DNA from: Mycobacterium sp. GA-2829 | GTDB taxonomy: Bacteria > Actinomycetota > Actinomycetes > Mycobacteriales > Mycobacteriaceae | Reading direction: 5' to 3' | Length of the DNA stretch: 64,000 nt | NCBI RefSeq assembly: GCF_001499965.1 | Contig: NZ_LQIT01000023.1 | Location: 62,001 to 126,000, forward strand | Translations under genes and position numbers: made by a program | In this document: positions 27,059 to 37,691 of the stretch, one piece after another | Layout: each line of letters begins with the position of its first letter | Numbering within the stretch: the stretch's first letter is position 1 | The notes under the pieces: generated by a model | The model's input: the letters and a program-made list of their open reading frames with translations, nothing else | Databases searched by the model: none | What the model was told of the DNA's origin: nothing

Positions 27059-28350
27059 ATCAGGCTCGAGGTCCGGACGAGCGCGAACACGTCGAGGGCC
27101 GCGCACACCGCGGGCACCACCGCCGCCAGGATTGCGTACTCGAACACGTCGACGGCTCTGGCGGCGACCGGCGACAGTTCGCCCCGGCCGTCGGCGGCGA
27201 TCACCGCCATGCCGACCCCGACGGCTGCGACCGCTGCCCAGGAGTCCCACGCAGCCGCGAGGAGAACGAAAGCGCCTGCAAGTGAGCATGATCCGGACAA
27301 CATGAGCGTCCATCGACACGCGCCCGATGAGTAGCACCGCGCCCGCAGCAGCAAGGCCGATCCGGTGACCGCGCACAACACCGCGGTGGAAACCCAGTGC
27401 GCCTCTCCACGCAGACAGCAGACGGCGACCGCCGCGGTGGCCACGGCCGCCGCAGCGCTGATGCCCACCACCAGCCCGGCCAGTATCCGGTGACCCACGC
27501 GAGCCCGGCGGTCCGCATCGTCGACCGGTTCCGCGAGGAGCGAGGGCGGTGGGCCCAGCCCGGCCGCCAGCACCGACACCCGTGGCGCCAGGCTCAGCGC
27601 ACCGAGCGCGAGCGCCACGCCCACCACACCCACCGAATGCCACGACATCTGCCACACCGCGGCACTCGAGAACACGGCCATACCTAGCGCACCCAGACAG
27701 CCTGTCGCCGTCGACACCACGGCCCACCCGATGCCCATCCGCAGCAGTACCACCGAAACTACCACTGCTGCAGCAGAACCCAACAGCCAATGCGGTACAT
27801 CGGCCGGACCGGGGACGGCCGACAATCCGGCGAGCGCCGCAACCGCGACCGCGAGGCAGCCCAGCGGGCCGCAGACCGATGCGCCGCGTCCGGACCGGGC
27901 CGCGACGACGGTCACCCCGGCGACGGCGCACATCAGCACGGCAGCGCCGAGCGGCGAGATCCGCAGTGTGGCACCGGCCAGCACGCCCACCCCGGCCGCG
28001 GTCAACCCCGCGGTCACTCGAAGCGCGCCGGGGTCGGCGGACGGTGGAGCCGCCGCCAGCACCGCCGTGACGGTGTCGGCGCGGTCGAAGCTGGGCAGCC
28101 GCGGCAACGTGGTGCTCAACAGCAACCGGTCCCCGTCGCGAACGTGTTGTTCGGACAGCGGCACCGACTCGTCGAGGACGGTGCCGCACACTGTGGCGAG
28201 TTGCCAGCGCCCGGCTGCCCCGGCATCCACACCCGTCATCCGCACGATGTCGGGTAGCAGTGCGGCCACCGGAATCCGGGCGGGCAGTGCGAGGTCGACG
28301 GCATCGACGTCGCCGGCGTGGACCGAGACGTGACACATGTTGTCGGACAT
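27055..28350 (-). CDS. eccD4: ESX-4 membrane channel component EccD4
   Basis: A 431-residue protein. A ubiquitin-like N-terminal domain (about 1-95, MSDNMCHVSVHAG ... GDRLLLST) is followed by about eleven membrane helices with Ala/Val-rich runs. EccD forms the main membrane vestibule of the type VII channel. ATG 28350 was chosen because the ubiquitin-like fold begins there. It is translated with mycP4 (GTGA overlap) and diverges from eccC4, with 55 bases between the two start codons. Confidence 0.88.
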   Translation of the reverse strand: MSDNMCHVSVHAGDVDAVDLALPARIPVAALLPDIVRMTGVDAGAAGRWQLATVCGTVLDESVPLSEQHVRDGDRLLLSTTLPRLPSFDRADTVTAVLAAAPPSADPGALRVTAGLTAAGVGVLAGATLRISPLGAAVLMCAVAGVTVVAARSGRGASVCGPLGCLAVAVAALAGLSAVPGPADVPHWLLGSAAAVVVSVVLLRMGIGWAVVSTATGCLGALGMAVFSSAAVWQMSWHSVGVVGVALALGALSLAPRVSVLAAGLGPPPSLLAEPVDDADRRARVGHRILAGLVVGISAAAAVATAAVAVCCLRGEAHWVSTAVLCAVTGSALLLRARCYSSGACRWTLMLSGSCSLAGAFVLLAAAWDSWAAVAAVGVGMAVIAADGRGELSPVAARAVDVFEYAILAAVVPAVCAALDVFALVRTSSLM

Positions 28351-28405
28351 GGCTTCCCCGTTCGCTCGAGATGTCGTCACGGTAACCCCGCCCCACGACA
28401 GGTCG

Positions 28406-31400
28406 ATGCACCGAAATTCGTTCCTGGGGACGGGGAACCGATCCGCGGCGGGCGGCGTCCAATCACTGATGGACAAATCCGAAGTCGTACTCGACGCGCC
28501 CCCGGCGGTGCCCCGGCCCGCCGGTGGGCACCCGCTCGCCCGGTTGATGCCGTTCGCGATGATCGTCGCGGCCGGGGGCATGATGCTGCTCTACTTCAGG
28601 TCCGGCCAGGCCCGCAATCCGATGTTCGGCTTCTTTCCCGTCTTGATGGTGATGTCGCTGCTCGGCACGCTGGTGTTCGGTGCGCGCGGCACGCAGCGGG
28701 GCGGCCAGATCGACCGCGATCGCCGCGACTACCTGCGCTACCTGGACGGCGTCGACCGGGCGGTCGCAGGCACGGCGCAGACGCAGTACGAGGACGAACG
28801 CCGGCGCCACCCCGACCCCGAGCTGTTGTGGACACTGGCCGGTGGCACACGGTTGTGGGAACGCACCCGCGGTGACCCGGAGTTCGGTTGCGTCCGAATC
28901 GGTTCGGGGCGGGCGCCGATGGCCGTGCGACTCGTCGCACCGCCGTCCCGGACCGGTGAGGACGCCGACCCGGTGACCGCATACGCGGTGCGGGCGCTGG
29001 TGGAGGAGCGTGCCACCGTCGCCGGTCTCCCGCTGACCATCGACATAGGCGAACCCGGCCGTATCGGGTTCGGCGGCGATCCGGACGCCACGCGTGCGCT
29101 CGTGCGGGCCGCGCTGTGTGAGCTCATCGTGCTGCACAGTCCGGCGGAGCTGGCAGTGCGCGCCGCCGCGGATGCCGCGCACGAATGGGAGTGGCTGAAG
29201 TGGGCGCCGCACCACCAGGCCGCCGGGGCGCACACCGTCGTCGTGGTCGACGGAGGAACGCCGCCGAGCCCCGCGGCGGGCGTGACCGTGCTGCATCTCG
29301 GAACGACGGAGGCGGCCGACGAGACGGTGTGGGTCGACGACGGTGTGGTGACGGTCCGCGACCGGACCGGCGCCGAGAAGACGGGCCGTGCCGACGGGCT
29401 CACTCGAGATCTGGCCGAAGCCTGCGTGAGGGCGGTGGCGGGCAACGCCCCCGACATCGGTGGGCGCCGGCCCCGATCCGCACCGCGCACCTGGCCGGAA
29501 CTGCTCGACATCGCCGATCCGACACACCTCGACCCCGCGACCGTGTGGCGTGCCCGCAGCGCCGGGCGGTTCCTGCGGGTGCCGATCGGGTTGTCCGAGA
29601 ACGACCTTCCGGTCGAACTGGACCTCAAGGAGGCCGCCCAGCACGGCATGGGCCCGCACGGCCTGTGCATCGGCGCGACGGGTTCGGGAAAGTCCGAACT
29701 GCTGCGCACCCTGACGCTGGGGCTGATCGCCTCACACCCGCCGGATGCGTTGAACCTCATCCTCGTCGACTTCAAGGGCGGCGCCACCTTCCTCGGCCTC
29801 GAGCGGGCTGCACATGTCTCGGCGGTGATAACCAACCTGGACGAGGAGTCACACCTCGTCGCACGCATGCGCGACGCGCTTGCCGGCGAGATGCACCGCC
29901 GCCAGCAGTTGTTGCGTGCGGCGGGCAACGTCGCCAACATCGCCGCCTACCGGCAGGCCCGCGCCGGCCGGCCGGATCTGGTGGAGCTGCCGGTGCTGCT
30001 GATCGTCGTCGACGAGTTCTCCGAACTGCTCACCCAGCACCCGGATTTCGCGGAGCTGTTCCTCGCGATCGGCCGGGTGGGCCGGTCGCTGGGCATGCAC
30101 CTGCTGCTGGCCAGCCAACGCCTCGACGAAGGCCGGCTGCGTGGACTCGACACCCACCTGTCCTACCGGATCTGCCTGAAAACGTTCTCCGCGGGCGAAT
30201 CCCGCGCCGTCCTCGGTGTCGGGGACGCCCACGAACTGCCCAACACCCCGGGCGTCGGCTACCTGAAGACCGCTGACGGGGACATGGTGCGGTTCCGCGC
30301 GGCGTTCGTCTCCGGTCCGGTCGCCGCACCCCACGCCGCGACCGATTCGGAGCCGAGGCCCCGGCTGTTCACCGCCGAACCGCCGGACCCGAGCGGTGCA
30401 CCGCCACCACCGGCCGGGCGGGAGGCGGCCACACTGCTCGACACCGTGGTCGACCGGTTGGCCGGTCACGGGCCGCCCGCGCACCGGGTGTGGCTGCCGC
30501 CGCTGTCCGGTCCGCCCGCACTGGACGCGGTCCTGTCCCGCGCGCCCACCGATCAGGCTGCGCCGCTGACGGTTCCGATCGGGCTCGTCGACTGCCCCTT
30601 CGAACAGCGGCGGGAGTTGTACACCGTGGCACTGGCCGGCTCCGCCGGTAATGTCGCGGTGGTCGGCGGCCCCCGCTCGGGCAAGTCGACGGTGCTGCGA
30701 ACCCTGATGCTGGCGCTGGCCGCGACGAACGATCCGCGGGACGTGCAGTTCTACGGACTCGATCTCGGCGGTGGGGCGTTGGCCGCGATGGCGGAGCTCC
30801 CGCATGTCGGGGCGGTGGCCGGACGGCAGGACACCGAGCTGATCCGCCGCATCGTGGGAGAATGCGAAAACCTCGTCCGCACACGGGAAATCCGGTTCCG
30901 CCGCGAGGGCATCGAGTCGGTCGCCGAGTACCGCAGGCGGCGCACCGGGGACGACCGTTACGGCGAGGTGTTCCTCGTCGTCGACGGCTGGTCGGTGCTG
31001 CGTCGCGATCTGGAGCACCTCGAGCCGTCGATCACCGCGCTGGCCGTTCAGGGCCTGTCCTACGGCGTGCACGTGGTCCTGACGGCGTCGCGGTGGGCCG
31101 ATCTGCGCCCCGCCCTCAAAGACCAGATCGGAACGCGCATCGAACTCCGGCTGGGGGATCCGGCCGAATCGGAGATGGACCGCAAACGGGCCCGCCAACT
31201 CGCCGACGGTGTGCCGGGACTCGGGCTCACCCGCGACGGCCGCGAGATGATCGTCGCGGTGCCCCGCCTCGACGGCGATGCGGGTACCCACGGGCTGCCT
31301 GCCGCCCTCGCCGCGGCCGCGGACACCCTGCGCACCCGGTACGCCGGCCGCAGCGCCCCGCCGATCACCCGGCTGCCTGCGTTCGTCCACCGATCCGACA

Positions 31401-32104
31401 TCGTCGCCGCGCAGTCCCCGACACGGGTGGTCATCGGTGTCGGTGAGGCCGGCGGCGCCGCTGTCACAACCAATTTCGACGCCCAGCAGCACCTCATCCT
31501 GCTGGGTGATGTGGAGTGCGGCAAGACCGCCGCCCTGCGCACCCTGTGCGCCGGCCTGACCGTCCATCCGCCGGGCGCAGCGCAGCTGCTCGTCGTCGAC
31601 TTCCGCCGCAGCCTGCTCGGCGCCGTCGACTCCGAGCATCTGGCCGGCTACGTGATGGCCGAGGCCGGGCTGGCGGCCGCGGTGCCGGCCTTGGCCCAAC
31701 GCCTCGCCGCCCGGATGCCCGGGCCGGACGTCACCCAACAGCAACTGCGCACCCGGTCGTGGTGGACGGGTCCCGAGTTCTACGTCGTCATCGACGATTA
31801 CGACCTCGTGGCCGGCGGCACCGGGCTGGCGCCGCTGCTGCCGTTCCTGCCGCACGCCCGCGATGTCGGATTGCACGTGATCGTCGCCCGGCGCTCGGGC
31901 GGTGCCGCGAGGGCGATGTTCGACCCGTTGCTGTCCCGACTGCGCGACCTGGGCGCGATGGGACTGATGATGAGCGCGAGCCCTGAGGAGGGCGTGCTGC
32001 TGGGGTCGGTGCGACCCAGCGTGCTACCGCCGGGACGGGCGGTGCTCATCACCCGCGGCACGCCTGATCAGCTGATCCAGGTCGCCTGGACCGATCCGCC
32101 GTGA
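28406..32104 (+). CDS. eccC4: ESX-4 motor ATPase EccC4
   Basis: A protein of about 1232 residues. Two membrane helices near residues 55-95 are followed by three FtsK/SpoIIIE ATPase domains with Walker A motifs GATGSGKS (about 423), GGPRSGKS (about 755) and GDVECGKT (about 1034). Walker B of domain 1 is VLLIVVDEFSEL. It recognises and drives substrates such as EsxU/EsxT. ATG 28406 gives a length close to the M. tuberculosis orthologue; ATG 28469 (MDKSEVVL) is the main alternative and neither has a strong ribosome site. The third domain keeps a complete lysine-containing P-loop. Confidence 0.9.
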   Translation: MHRNSFLGTGNRSAAGGVQSLMDKSEVVLDAPPAVPRPAGGHPLARLMPFAMIVAAGGMMLLYFRSGQARNPMFGFFPVLMVMSLLGTLVFGARGTQRGGQIDRDRRDYLRYLDGVDRAVAGTAQTQYEDERRRHPDPELLWTLAGGTRLWERTRGDPEFGCVRIGSGRAPMAVRLVAPPSRTGEDADPVTAYAVRALVEERATVAGLPLTIDIGEPGRIGFGGDPDATRALVRAALCELIVLHSPAELAVRAAADAAHEWEWLKWAPHHQAAGAHTVVVVDGGTPPSPAAGVTVLHLGTTEAADETVWVDDGVVTVRDRTGAEKTGRADGLTRDLAEACVRAVAGNAPDIGGRRPRSAPRTWPELLDIADPTHLDPATVWRARSAGRFLRVPIGLSENDLPVELDLKEAAQHGMGPHGLCIGATGSGKSELLRTLTLGLIASHPPDALNLILVDFKGGATFLGLERAAHVSAVITNLDEESHLVARMRDALAGEMHRRQQLLRAAGNVANIAAYRQARAGRPDLVELPVLLIVVDEFSELLTQHPDFAELFLAIGRVGRSLGMHLLLASQRLDEGRLRGLDTHLSYRICLKTFSAGESRAVLGVGDAHELPNTPGVGYLKTADGDMVRFRAAFVSGPVAAPHAATDSEPRPRLFTAEPPDPSGAPPPPAGREAATLLDTVVDRLAGHGPPAHRVWLPPLSGPPALDAVLSRAPTDQAAPLTVPIGLVDCPFEQRRELYTVALAGSAGNVAVVGGPRSGKSTVLRTLMLALAATNDPRDVQFYGLDLGGGALAAMAELPHVGAVAGRQDTELIRRIVGECENLVRTREIRFRREGIESVAEYRRRRTGDDRYGEVFLVVDGWSVLRRDLEHLEPSITALAVQGLSYGVHVVLTASRWADLRPALKDQIGTRIELRLGDPAESEMDRKRARQLADGVPGLGLTRDGREMIVAVPRLDGDAGTHGLPAALAAAADTLRTRYAGRSAPPITRLPAFVHRSDIVAAQSPTRVVIGVGEAGGAAVTTNFDAQQHLILLGDVECGKTAALRTLCAGLTVHPPGAAQLLVVDFRRSLLGAVDSEHLAGYVMAEAGLAAAVPALAQRLAARMPGPDVTQQQLRTRSWWTGPEFYVVIDDYDLVAGGTGLAPLLPFLPHARDVGLHVIVARRSGGAARAMFDPLLSRLRDLGAMGLMMSASPEEGVLLGSVRPSVLPPGRAVLITRGTPDQLIQVAWTDPP

Positions 32105-33216
32105 CCACCGTCGAGGTCGGACCCGGGACGGTGCGCGGACCCACCCCCGTCGACTATGAATTGTGCGCGGCGGCAATCGAATCCATCGATGACACCGTGA
32201 TGCTCGTCGGCGACCGCCCGCAGGCGGTGCGCGCGGTCCTCACCGATCTGTTGCTCACCGCCGTCGGTCCGGGCGACGACGCGCTGACCCTGGTGCACCC
32301 CACATGGTGGAGTCGACGGCGGGTACAGACGCTGCTCGCCGCGGCCGAGGGTCAGTCCCGACCGGTGGCGGCGATCAGCCGCGCGACTGCGCTCGGCGCC
32401 GACGGCGGTACGACGGTCGTCGTCGAGATCGCGGCCGACCACGTAGCGGTCACCGGGGCGGCGCTTCGCGTGTTCACCCGCACCGCCGACGACACCGTCT
32501 GCGGTGCGGTGCTCCGTGAAGTCGGCTGTCCGGAAAGAGTATTCGTCGACGCGCCGCTCGGCGGGGAAGCGTTGTCCGCGTCGATCGTCGCCGCTGTGCG
32601 CCGGCGCGGGATCACGGCCACCGTGACCGGGGCTCAACCGCTGCGCCTCGCACCGCCGGTCGCCGCACCCGCACCGCGGCGCACCGGCCGACGCGTGATC
32701 CCGGCGCTCGCCGGCGCGGTGGTGGCCACGGCAGGGGTCGGGGCCGTCGCCGTCACCCACCAGCGTGTGCCCACACCCGCCGAGCCCACCACCCTGCTCG
32801 TGGAGGGCCGCGCCGGGGTCGTCGTCCCCGCGCTGTGGACCGCCGAACGCGTCACCGACGGCAGCGGATCGGCCCGCGTCCAGGTCACCTCACCCGCCGA
32901 CCCCATGGTGGCCCTGCACATCACCCAGTCGGCATTGCCGAACCGGCAGTCCCTCGAACAGGTGGCCGACACGCTGCGCACCGCGCTCGAGGCCGAACCC
33001 GACGACGTGTTCACCGACTTCCGCGCCGCCGACGAACGCGGTGGCCGCGGTGCCGTGACCTATCGGGAGCGACGCGACGGCCACCAGACCGACTGGGCCG
33101 TGTGGGCCGACGGCACGCTGCGGATCGGGATCGGATGCCAGAGCCCGCCGGGTCACACCGACCTCATCCGGCCCGCGTGCGATGCGGCAGTGCGGTCTGC
33201 GCATGCGGTGTTCTGA
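32101..33216 (+). CDS. Type VII secretion-associated membrane protein
   Basis: A 371-residue protein equivalent to M. tuberculosis Rv3446c by position and layout. The cytoplasmic half (about 1-195) recalls an actin-like or ATPase-like fold without a clear nucleotide loop. A basic patch and one helix ([18 protein letters not shown], about 200-218) follow, then an extracytoplasmic domain of about 150 residues with one cysteine pair (CQ and AC near the end). The GTG overlaps the eccC4 stop (GTGA). Role: ESX-4 accessory; mechanism unknown. Confidence 0.8.
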   Translation: MTTVEVGPGTVRGPTPVDYELCAAAIESIDDTVMLVGDRPQAVRAVLTDLLLTAVGPGDDALTLVHPTWWSRRRVQTLLAAAEGQSRPVAAISRATALGADGGTTVVVEIAADHVAVTGAALRVFTRTADDTVCGAVLREVGCPERVFVDAPLGGEALSASIVAAVRRRGITATVTGAQPLRLAPPVAAPAPRRTGRRVIPALAGAVVATAGVGAVAVTHQRVPTPAEPTTLLVEGRAGVVVPALWTAERVTDGSGSARVQVTSPADPMVALHITQSALPNRQSLEQVADTLRTALEAEPDDVFTDFRAADERGGRGAVTYRERRDGHQTDWAVWADGTLRIGIGCQSPPGHTDLIRPACDAAVRSAHAVF

Positions 33217-33234
33217 AAAAGATTGCCCGCCAGT

Positions 33235-33260
33235 GGAACCGCACGGCGACCCGCAGCGTC
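33235..33260 (+). promoter_or_regulatory. SigM-like ECF promoter for esxU-esxT
   Basis: GGAACC at 33235-33240 and CGTC at 33257-33260 (continuing GA) are separated by 16 bases. This is the layout known for SigM promoters (GGGAAC-like -35, CGTCR -10). The esxU-esxT pair is a reported SigM target in M. tuberculosis. The promoter starts 19 bases after the upstream gene. Confidence 0.62.
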
Positions 33261-33299
33261 GAACGTCATAGAGCAGAACAACAGAAGGGAAGCGATGCG

Positions 33300-33623
33300 A
33301 TGACGACACCCACCGGCGGGGCGCTCAACACCGACTTCGAGCTCATGGGCTCCGTCGCCGGTGTGATCGACGCCCGCAACGAAGAGATCCGCGCGATGCT
33401 GCAGTCCTTTATCGGCCGGATGACCAGCGTGCCGCCGTCGGTCTGGGGCGGGGCGGCGGCGGTCCGCTTCCGTGAGGTGGTGGACCGCTGGAACGGCGAA
33501 TCGGTGAAGTTGCACACCGCGCTGGCGCGCATCGCCGAGACCATGCGTGCCAATCAGCAGACGCTGGTCGCCGCGGCTGACGGGCACTCCCACCAAATCG
33601 GTGTCATCGGCACCACCCTCTGA
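33300..33623 (+). CDS. esxU: ESX-4 secreted WXG100 protein EsxU
   Basis: A 107-residue helical hairpin protein. The turn motif is WGG in [13 protein letters not shown], and the rest is two amphipathic helices. It starts [16 protein letters not shown] after a GAAGGGA site. It should form a heterodimer with EsxT, whose start is 21 bases downstream of its stop, and be exported by EccC4. Confidence 0.9.
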   Translation: MTTPTGGALNTDFELMGSVAGVIDARNEEIRAMLQSFIGRMTSVPPSVWGGAAAVRFREVVDRWNGESVKLHTALARIAETMRANQQTLVAAADGHSHQIGVIGTTL

Positions 33624-33643
33624 TTGCGAGAATGGGAGACACC

Positions 33644-33940
33644 ATGGACCAGGTTCTGTCCTACGACTTCGACCAGATCGAGTACAGCGTCCGCCAGGAG
33701 ATCCACGCCACGCACGGCCGGCTCAACGCCGCACTCGACGAACTGCGAGCGCAGATCGCGCCGCTGCAACAGGTGTGGACCCGGTACGCCGCCGAGGCCT
33801 ACCGCACCGAACAGGTGCGCTGGGACCAGGCGGCCGCCGCCCTGAACGAGATCCTGTTCAGTCTGGGCGCCGCCGTGCGCGACGGCGCCGACGATGTGGC
33901 GGCCACCGACCGCAGCGCGGCCAACGCGTGGGGTTGGTGA
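33644..33940 (+). CDS. esxT: ESX-4 secreted WXG100-like partner EsxT
   Basis: A 98-residue protein ([19 protein letters not shown]). The turn has a tryptophan ([17 protein letters not shown]) but not a full WXG, as in known EsxT. The ATG at 33644 is chosen for the GGGAGA site six bases before it; ATG 33632 would add four residues. It ends the ESX-4 plus-strand operon and is followed by a terminator. Confidence 0.9.
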   Translation: MDQVLSYDFDQIEYSVRQEIHATHGRLNAALDELRAQIAPLQQVWTRYAAEAYRTEQVRWDQAAAALNEILFSLGAAVRDGADDVAATDRSAANAWGW

Positions 33941-33956
33941 CCCACGTCCACAGACC

Positions 33957-34010
33957 CTGTGCGGTCCCGACGGGAGGGGAGCCCCGAGGGACCGCACAGT
34001 TCTGTGTTTT
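33957..34010 (+). terminator. Terminator at the end of the ESX-4 operon
   Basis: A perfect 12-bp stem CTGTGCGGTCCC / GGGACCGCACAG (33957-33968 and 33988-33999) encloses a GC-rich 19-base loop that can itself fold. TTCTGTGTTTT follows. Confidence 0.75.
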
Positions 34011-34184
34011 GACCTGCGACGACGCGGGCGGGTAGGCTGCCTCGTTGGCGTGCGGTGCCGTCACGGTAACGCGGGTCCCCGGGTCAACGTCGGTCGCCGG
34101 GACCAACCCCCGTCACGCCAGACCGTCACCCGGGTCACCGGGGTCCTATGCGGGGTAAAACCCGAGATGAGAAGGGTAAGCACT

Positions 34185-34624
34185 GTGCCTACGTACACGC
34201 CGAAGGCGGGTGACACCACGCACTCGTGGTACGTCATCGACGCCACCGACGTGGTGCTCGGCCGGCTCGCCGTCGAAGCAGCCAAACTGCTGCGCGGCAA
34301 GCACAAGCCGACATTCACGCCCAATGTCGACGGTGGCGATTTCGTCATCGTCATCAACGCCGAGAAGATCGCCGTCAGCGGCGACAAGCTCAACAACAAG
34401 TACGCCTACCGCCACTCGGGTTACCCCGGCGGTCTGCGCCGCCGCACCATCGGTGAGCTGCTGCAGAAGCATCCGACCCGGGTCGTGGAGAACGCGATCA
34501 TCGGCATGCTGCCGCACACCAAGCTGAGCCGTCAGGTGCAGAAGAAGCTGAAGGTGTACGCGGGACCGAACCACCCGCACGCTGCCCAGCAGCCGATTCC
34601 GTTCGAGATCAAGCAGGTGGCGCA

Positions 34625-34628
<4 letters not shown>
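34185..34628 (+). CDS. rplM: 50S ribosomal protein L13
   Basis: A 147-residue protein starting with GTG ([20 protein letters not shown]). The motif [18 protein letters not shown] is diagnostic. A GAAGGG site precedes the start. It overlaps rpsI by four bases (ATGA), giving the usual L13-S9 pair. Confidence 0.96.
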
Positions 34629-35098
<470 letters not shown>

Positions 35099-35113
35099 TC
35101 GTCGTTTCCGGAT

Positions 35114-35144
35114 CGCCGGGCACATCGCTTCGATGTGCCCGGCG
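35114..35144 (+). terminator. Intrinsic terminator after rpsI
   Basis: A perfect 14-bp stem CGCCGGGCACATCG / CGATGTGCCCGGCG with a CTT loop, followed by TTTCGCATTT. It starts 15 bases after the rpsI stop. Confidence 0.88.
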
Positions 35145-35450
35145 TTTCGCATTTGTGAGCCGTCACACACCGTGAATTCAGTAAAAGATCGGCCGCGGGA
35201 TACCTGACCAATATTTGCGGGATGCGCTGGCGATTCGCGGCTGAACACCCGTTGAGCGAGTTAATCGCGCACGGTCTGCAATCGCCGCAATTTGCCCGCC
35301 GCACTTGAATTCCGACCGGCGGATGGGAAAACCTCGAACGGAAGCACGGGCGCCGTGATCCGGCGTCGGCGGACCTTCCGCCTCCGGGGACGAGTCAGTC
35401 ACTCGTACCGAACCGGGCCGTGGCTTCGTGACTGAAAAGGAGCACTCCCC
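35145..35450. other. Intergenic region before the secreted protein gene
   Basis: No gene is seen here. The sequence is less GC-rich than its surroundings. One inverted repeat, ACGAGT-CAGTC-ACTCGT at 35390-35406, could be an operator or a leader hairpin. AAAGGAG at about 35436 is the ribosome site of the next gene. No promoter could be assigned. Confidence 0.4.
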
Positions 35451-35909
35451 ATGAACACGATCTTGAAGAACACCGCTGCCGGCACGATCCTCGGCGGTGG
35501 GCTGCTGTTCACCGCCGGGCTCGGCCTGGCCAATGCCCAGCCCGCCGAACAGCCCGCTGAGGCGCCCGAGGGCGTCGTGACCGTCGCGGTCGGCACCACC
35601 CCGATCCTCGAGGCTGTGGACGCCGACACCGCCGCCACCGCCGCCGGTGCGATCTGTGGCACCCCGGCCACCGACGTGAGCGCGCTGGTCGAGAAGGTCA
35701 CCACCGAGGGCACCCAGCAGACGGTGTGCGAGAACCTGCCGGGTGGCACGCTCGCCATCACGGCCGCGGCCACCGAGTCGCCCGCCGAGGCGCCGGCCCA
35801 GGCGCCCGCCGAGGCCCCGGCCGGGACCTCCGGCACCGACGGTGTGCAGATCCCGGGCCAGGACGAGTCCAGTGAGACCGCCCCGGCCGATTCCGCGCCG
35901 ATCGGATAA
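35451..35909 (+). CDS. Small secreted Ala/Pro-rich protein
   Basis: A 152-residue exported protein. The signal peptide has a lysine-containing start, a glycine/leucine core and a LANA-QPA cleavage site at about residue 29. The mature part has two cysteines (about 69 and 92) that may form one disulfide. A repeated APAEAPA-type tail of low complexity follows from about residue 103. It stands alone between two hairpins. The family is not recognised; the layout fits a cell-wall-associated protein. Confidence 0.72.
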   Translation: MNTILKNTAAGTILGGGLLFTAGLGLANAQPAEQPAEAPEGVVTVAVGTTPILEAVDADTAATAAGAICGTPATDVSALVEKVTTEGTQQTVCENLPGGTLAITAAATESPAEAPAQAPAEAPAGTSGTDGVQIPGQDESSETAPADSAPIG

Positions 35910-35924
35910 TCGATTCCCGAGCTC

Positions 35925-35954
35925 ACCGCCCGCATCCACCCGGATGCGGGCGGT
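35925..35954 (+). terminator. Hairpin terminator after the secreted protein
   Basis: A perfect 13-bp stem ACCGCCCGCATCC / GGATGCGGGCGGT with an ACCC loop begins 16 bases after the stop. No T-run follows, so it is a U-less type. Confidence 0.6.
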
Positions 35955-36007
35955 GTGCTGTGCACGGCATTGGCTCCGCGACCACCTCATGTGAGAAGTT
36001 TGTTCCC

Positions 36008-37345
36008 ATGGCTCGACTGTTCGGCACCGACGGGGTGCGCGGGGTCGCCAACCGCGATCTGACCGCTGAGCTGGCCCTGGCCCTCGGTTCGGCGGCCGCG
36101 CGGCGGCTGAGTACCGCGGGACACGCACAACGGCGGGTCGCCGTCGTCGGCCGCGATCCCCGCGCCAGCGGCGAGATGCTCGAGGCGGCGGTGATCGCGG
36201 GTCTGACCAGCGAAGGCGTCGACGCGCTGCGCGTCGGCGTGCTGCCCACCCCTGCGGTCGCGTATCTGACCAGCGCCTACGACGCCGACTTCGGCGTGAT
36301 GATCTCCGCGTCCCACAATCCGATGCCCGACAACGGCATCAAAATCTTCGCCCCCGGCGGGCACAAACTCGACGATGCCACCGAGGACCGCATCGCCGAA
36401 CTCGTGCAGCAGGGCCCCGGCGATCGGCCGGTCGGCGCAGGGATCGGCCGAGTGGTCGACGCGCCCGATGCCCTCGACCGCTACCTGCGTCACGTCGGGA
36501 AGGCCGTCACCACCCGCCTCGACGCGCTGACCGTCGTGGTCGATTGCGCCCACGGCGCCGCATCGCAGGCCGCCCCGCTGGCCTACCGTGCCGCGGGCGC
36601 CAACGTGCTGACCATCAACGCCGACCCCGACGGGCTAAACATCAACGACGGCTGCGGGTCGACCCACATGGAGACCCTGCAGTCGGCGGTGGTGTCCTAC
36701 GGCGCCGACCTCGGGCTGGCCCACGACGGCGACGCCGACCGCTGCCTCGCCGTCGACGCCAACGGCCGAGTCATCGACGGTGACGCGATCATGGTGATCC
36801 TCGCCCTGGCCATGCGGGAGTCCGGCGAACTGGCCTCCGACACCCTGGTCGCGACGGTGATGAGCAACCTCGGCCTGCACCTGGCGATGCGCGAGGCCGG
36901 TATCGAGGTGCGCACCACCAGCGTCGGCGACCGGTATGTGCTCGAGGAACTGCGCGCCGGGTCATATGCGTTGGGCGGCGAACAGTCCGGCCACATCGTC
37001 ATGCCCGCGATGGGCACCACCGGGGACGGCATCCTCACCGGATTACGGGTGATGTCGCGGATGGCGCAGACCCGCAAGTCGTTGGCGGCGCTGGCCGAAC
37101 CGATGCAGACGCTGCCGCAGGTGCTGATCAACGTGCAGGTCGCGGACAAGGCGACCGTCGCGCAGGCACCCTCGGTGCAGACCGCGGTGGCCGAGGCCGA
37201 AGCCGCGCTCGGCGACACCGGACGAATCCTGTTGCGGCCCTCCGGAACCGAACAGGTGGTCCGGGTGATGGTCGAGGCCGCCGACGAGGACACGGCACGG
37301 CAACTGGCGGTGCGCGTCGCCGAATCGGTGAGCGAACAACGCTGA
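36008..37345 (+). CDS. glmM: Phosphoglucosamine mutase
   Basis: A 445-residue enzyme that converts glucosamine-6-phosphate to glucosamine-1-phosphate for peptidoglycan. The phosphoserine is Ser102 in MISASHNP, the metal loop is DGDADRC, and the sugar loop is GGEQSGH. ATG 36008 ([12 protein letters not shown]) is the standard start. glmS, the preceding step, is at 40932. Confidence 0.96.
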   Translation: MARLFGTDGVRGVANRDLTAELALALGSAAARRLSTAGHAQRRVAVVGRDPRASGEMLEAAVIAGLTSEGVDALRVGVLPTPAVAYLTSAYDADFGVMISASHNPMPDNGIKIFAPGGHKLDDATEDRIAELVQQGPGDRPVGAGIGRVVDAPDALDRYLRHVGKAVTTRLDALTVVVDCAHGAASQAAPLAYRAAGANVLTINADPDGLNINDGCGSTHMETLQSAVVSYGADLGLAHDGDADRCLAVDANGRVIDGDAIMVILALAMRESGELASDTLVATVMSNLGLHLAMREAGIEVRTTSVGDRYVLEELRAGSYALGGEQSGHIVMPAMGTTGDGILTGLRVMSRMAQTRKSLAALAEPMQTLPQVLINVQVADKATVAQAPSVQTAVAEAEAALGDTGRILLRPSGTEQVVRVMVEAADEDTARQLAVRVAESVSEQR

Positions 37346-37385
37346 GGCGGGGAACCGTCGCGGTCTGGGTGGCGTCCTACTTGGT

Positions 37386-37691
37386 ATGGGATCAGTTCGG
37401 GCCGCCCGCGTCGACGGTGCGGCACTCGTCGGCATCGCCGCTCAGTACGAGGCCGCGGCAGGCATCGTCGAAGACGCTGTGCGCAAACATTTCTCGACGC
37501 TGGCCTTCGATGGGTCCGTCGCAGGCCGGGCCTATGCCGCACAGGGGGAGGCGTTACGTGCCGCGGTCGACGACCTCGCGGTCGCGTTGTCCGGCTGGGC
37601 GCGCTCGGCGAGCGGGATAGCGGCGGCGCTGCGTGCCTCGGCGACGCGATATGCCGATGCCGACGCCGATGCCGCAGCCCGGGTCGGGTGA
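37386..37691 (+). CDS. Small helical protein, T7SS-associated type
   Basis: A 101-residue Ala-rich helical protein without a signal peptide. Position after glmM and size match M. tuberculosis Rv3440c. Its fold should be a helical hairpin similar to EspC/WXG-type proteins; the turn includes FDGSVAGRAYAAQG. It overlaps the next gene. A T7SS link is inferred from fold and from the WXG-like motif of the neighbour. Confidence 0.65.
   Translation: MGSVRAARVDGAALVGIAAQYEAAAGIVEDAVRKHFSTLAFDGSVAGRAYAAQGEALRAAVDDLAVALSGWARSASGIAAALRASATRYADADADAAARVG

Noticed and set aside
27059..28462. Long minus-strand extension upstream of mycP4 that would give a 913-residue protein
   Set aside because: The extra part is another frame of eccD4, which has its own convincing product; GTG 27058 overlaps the eccD4 stop and begins at the mycosin signal peptide.
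29849..31876. 675-codon open frame antisense to eccC4
   Set aside because: No recognisable domain and no ribosome site; long antisense frames are expected in GC-rich coding DNA.
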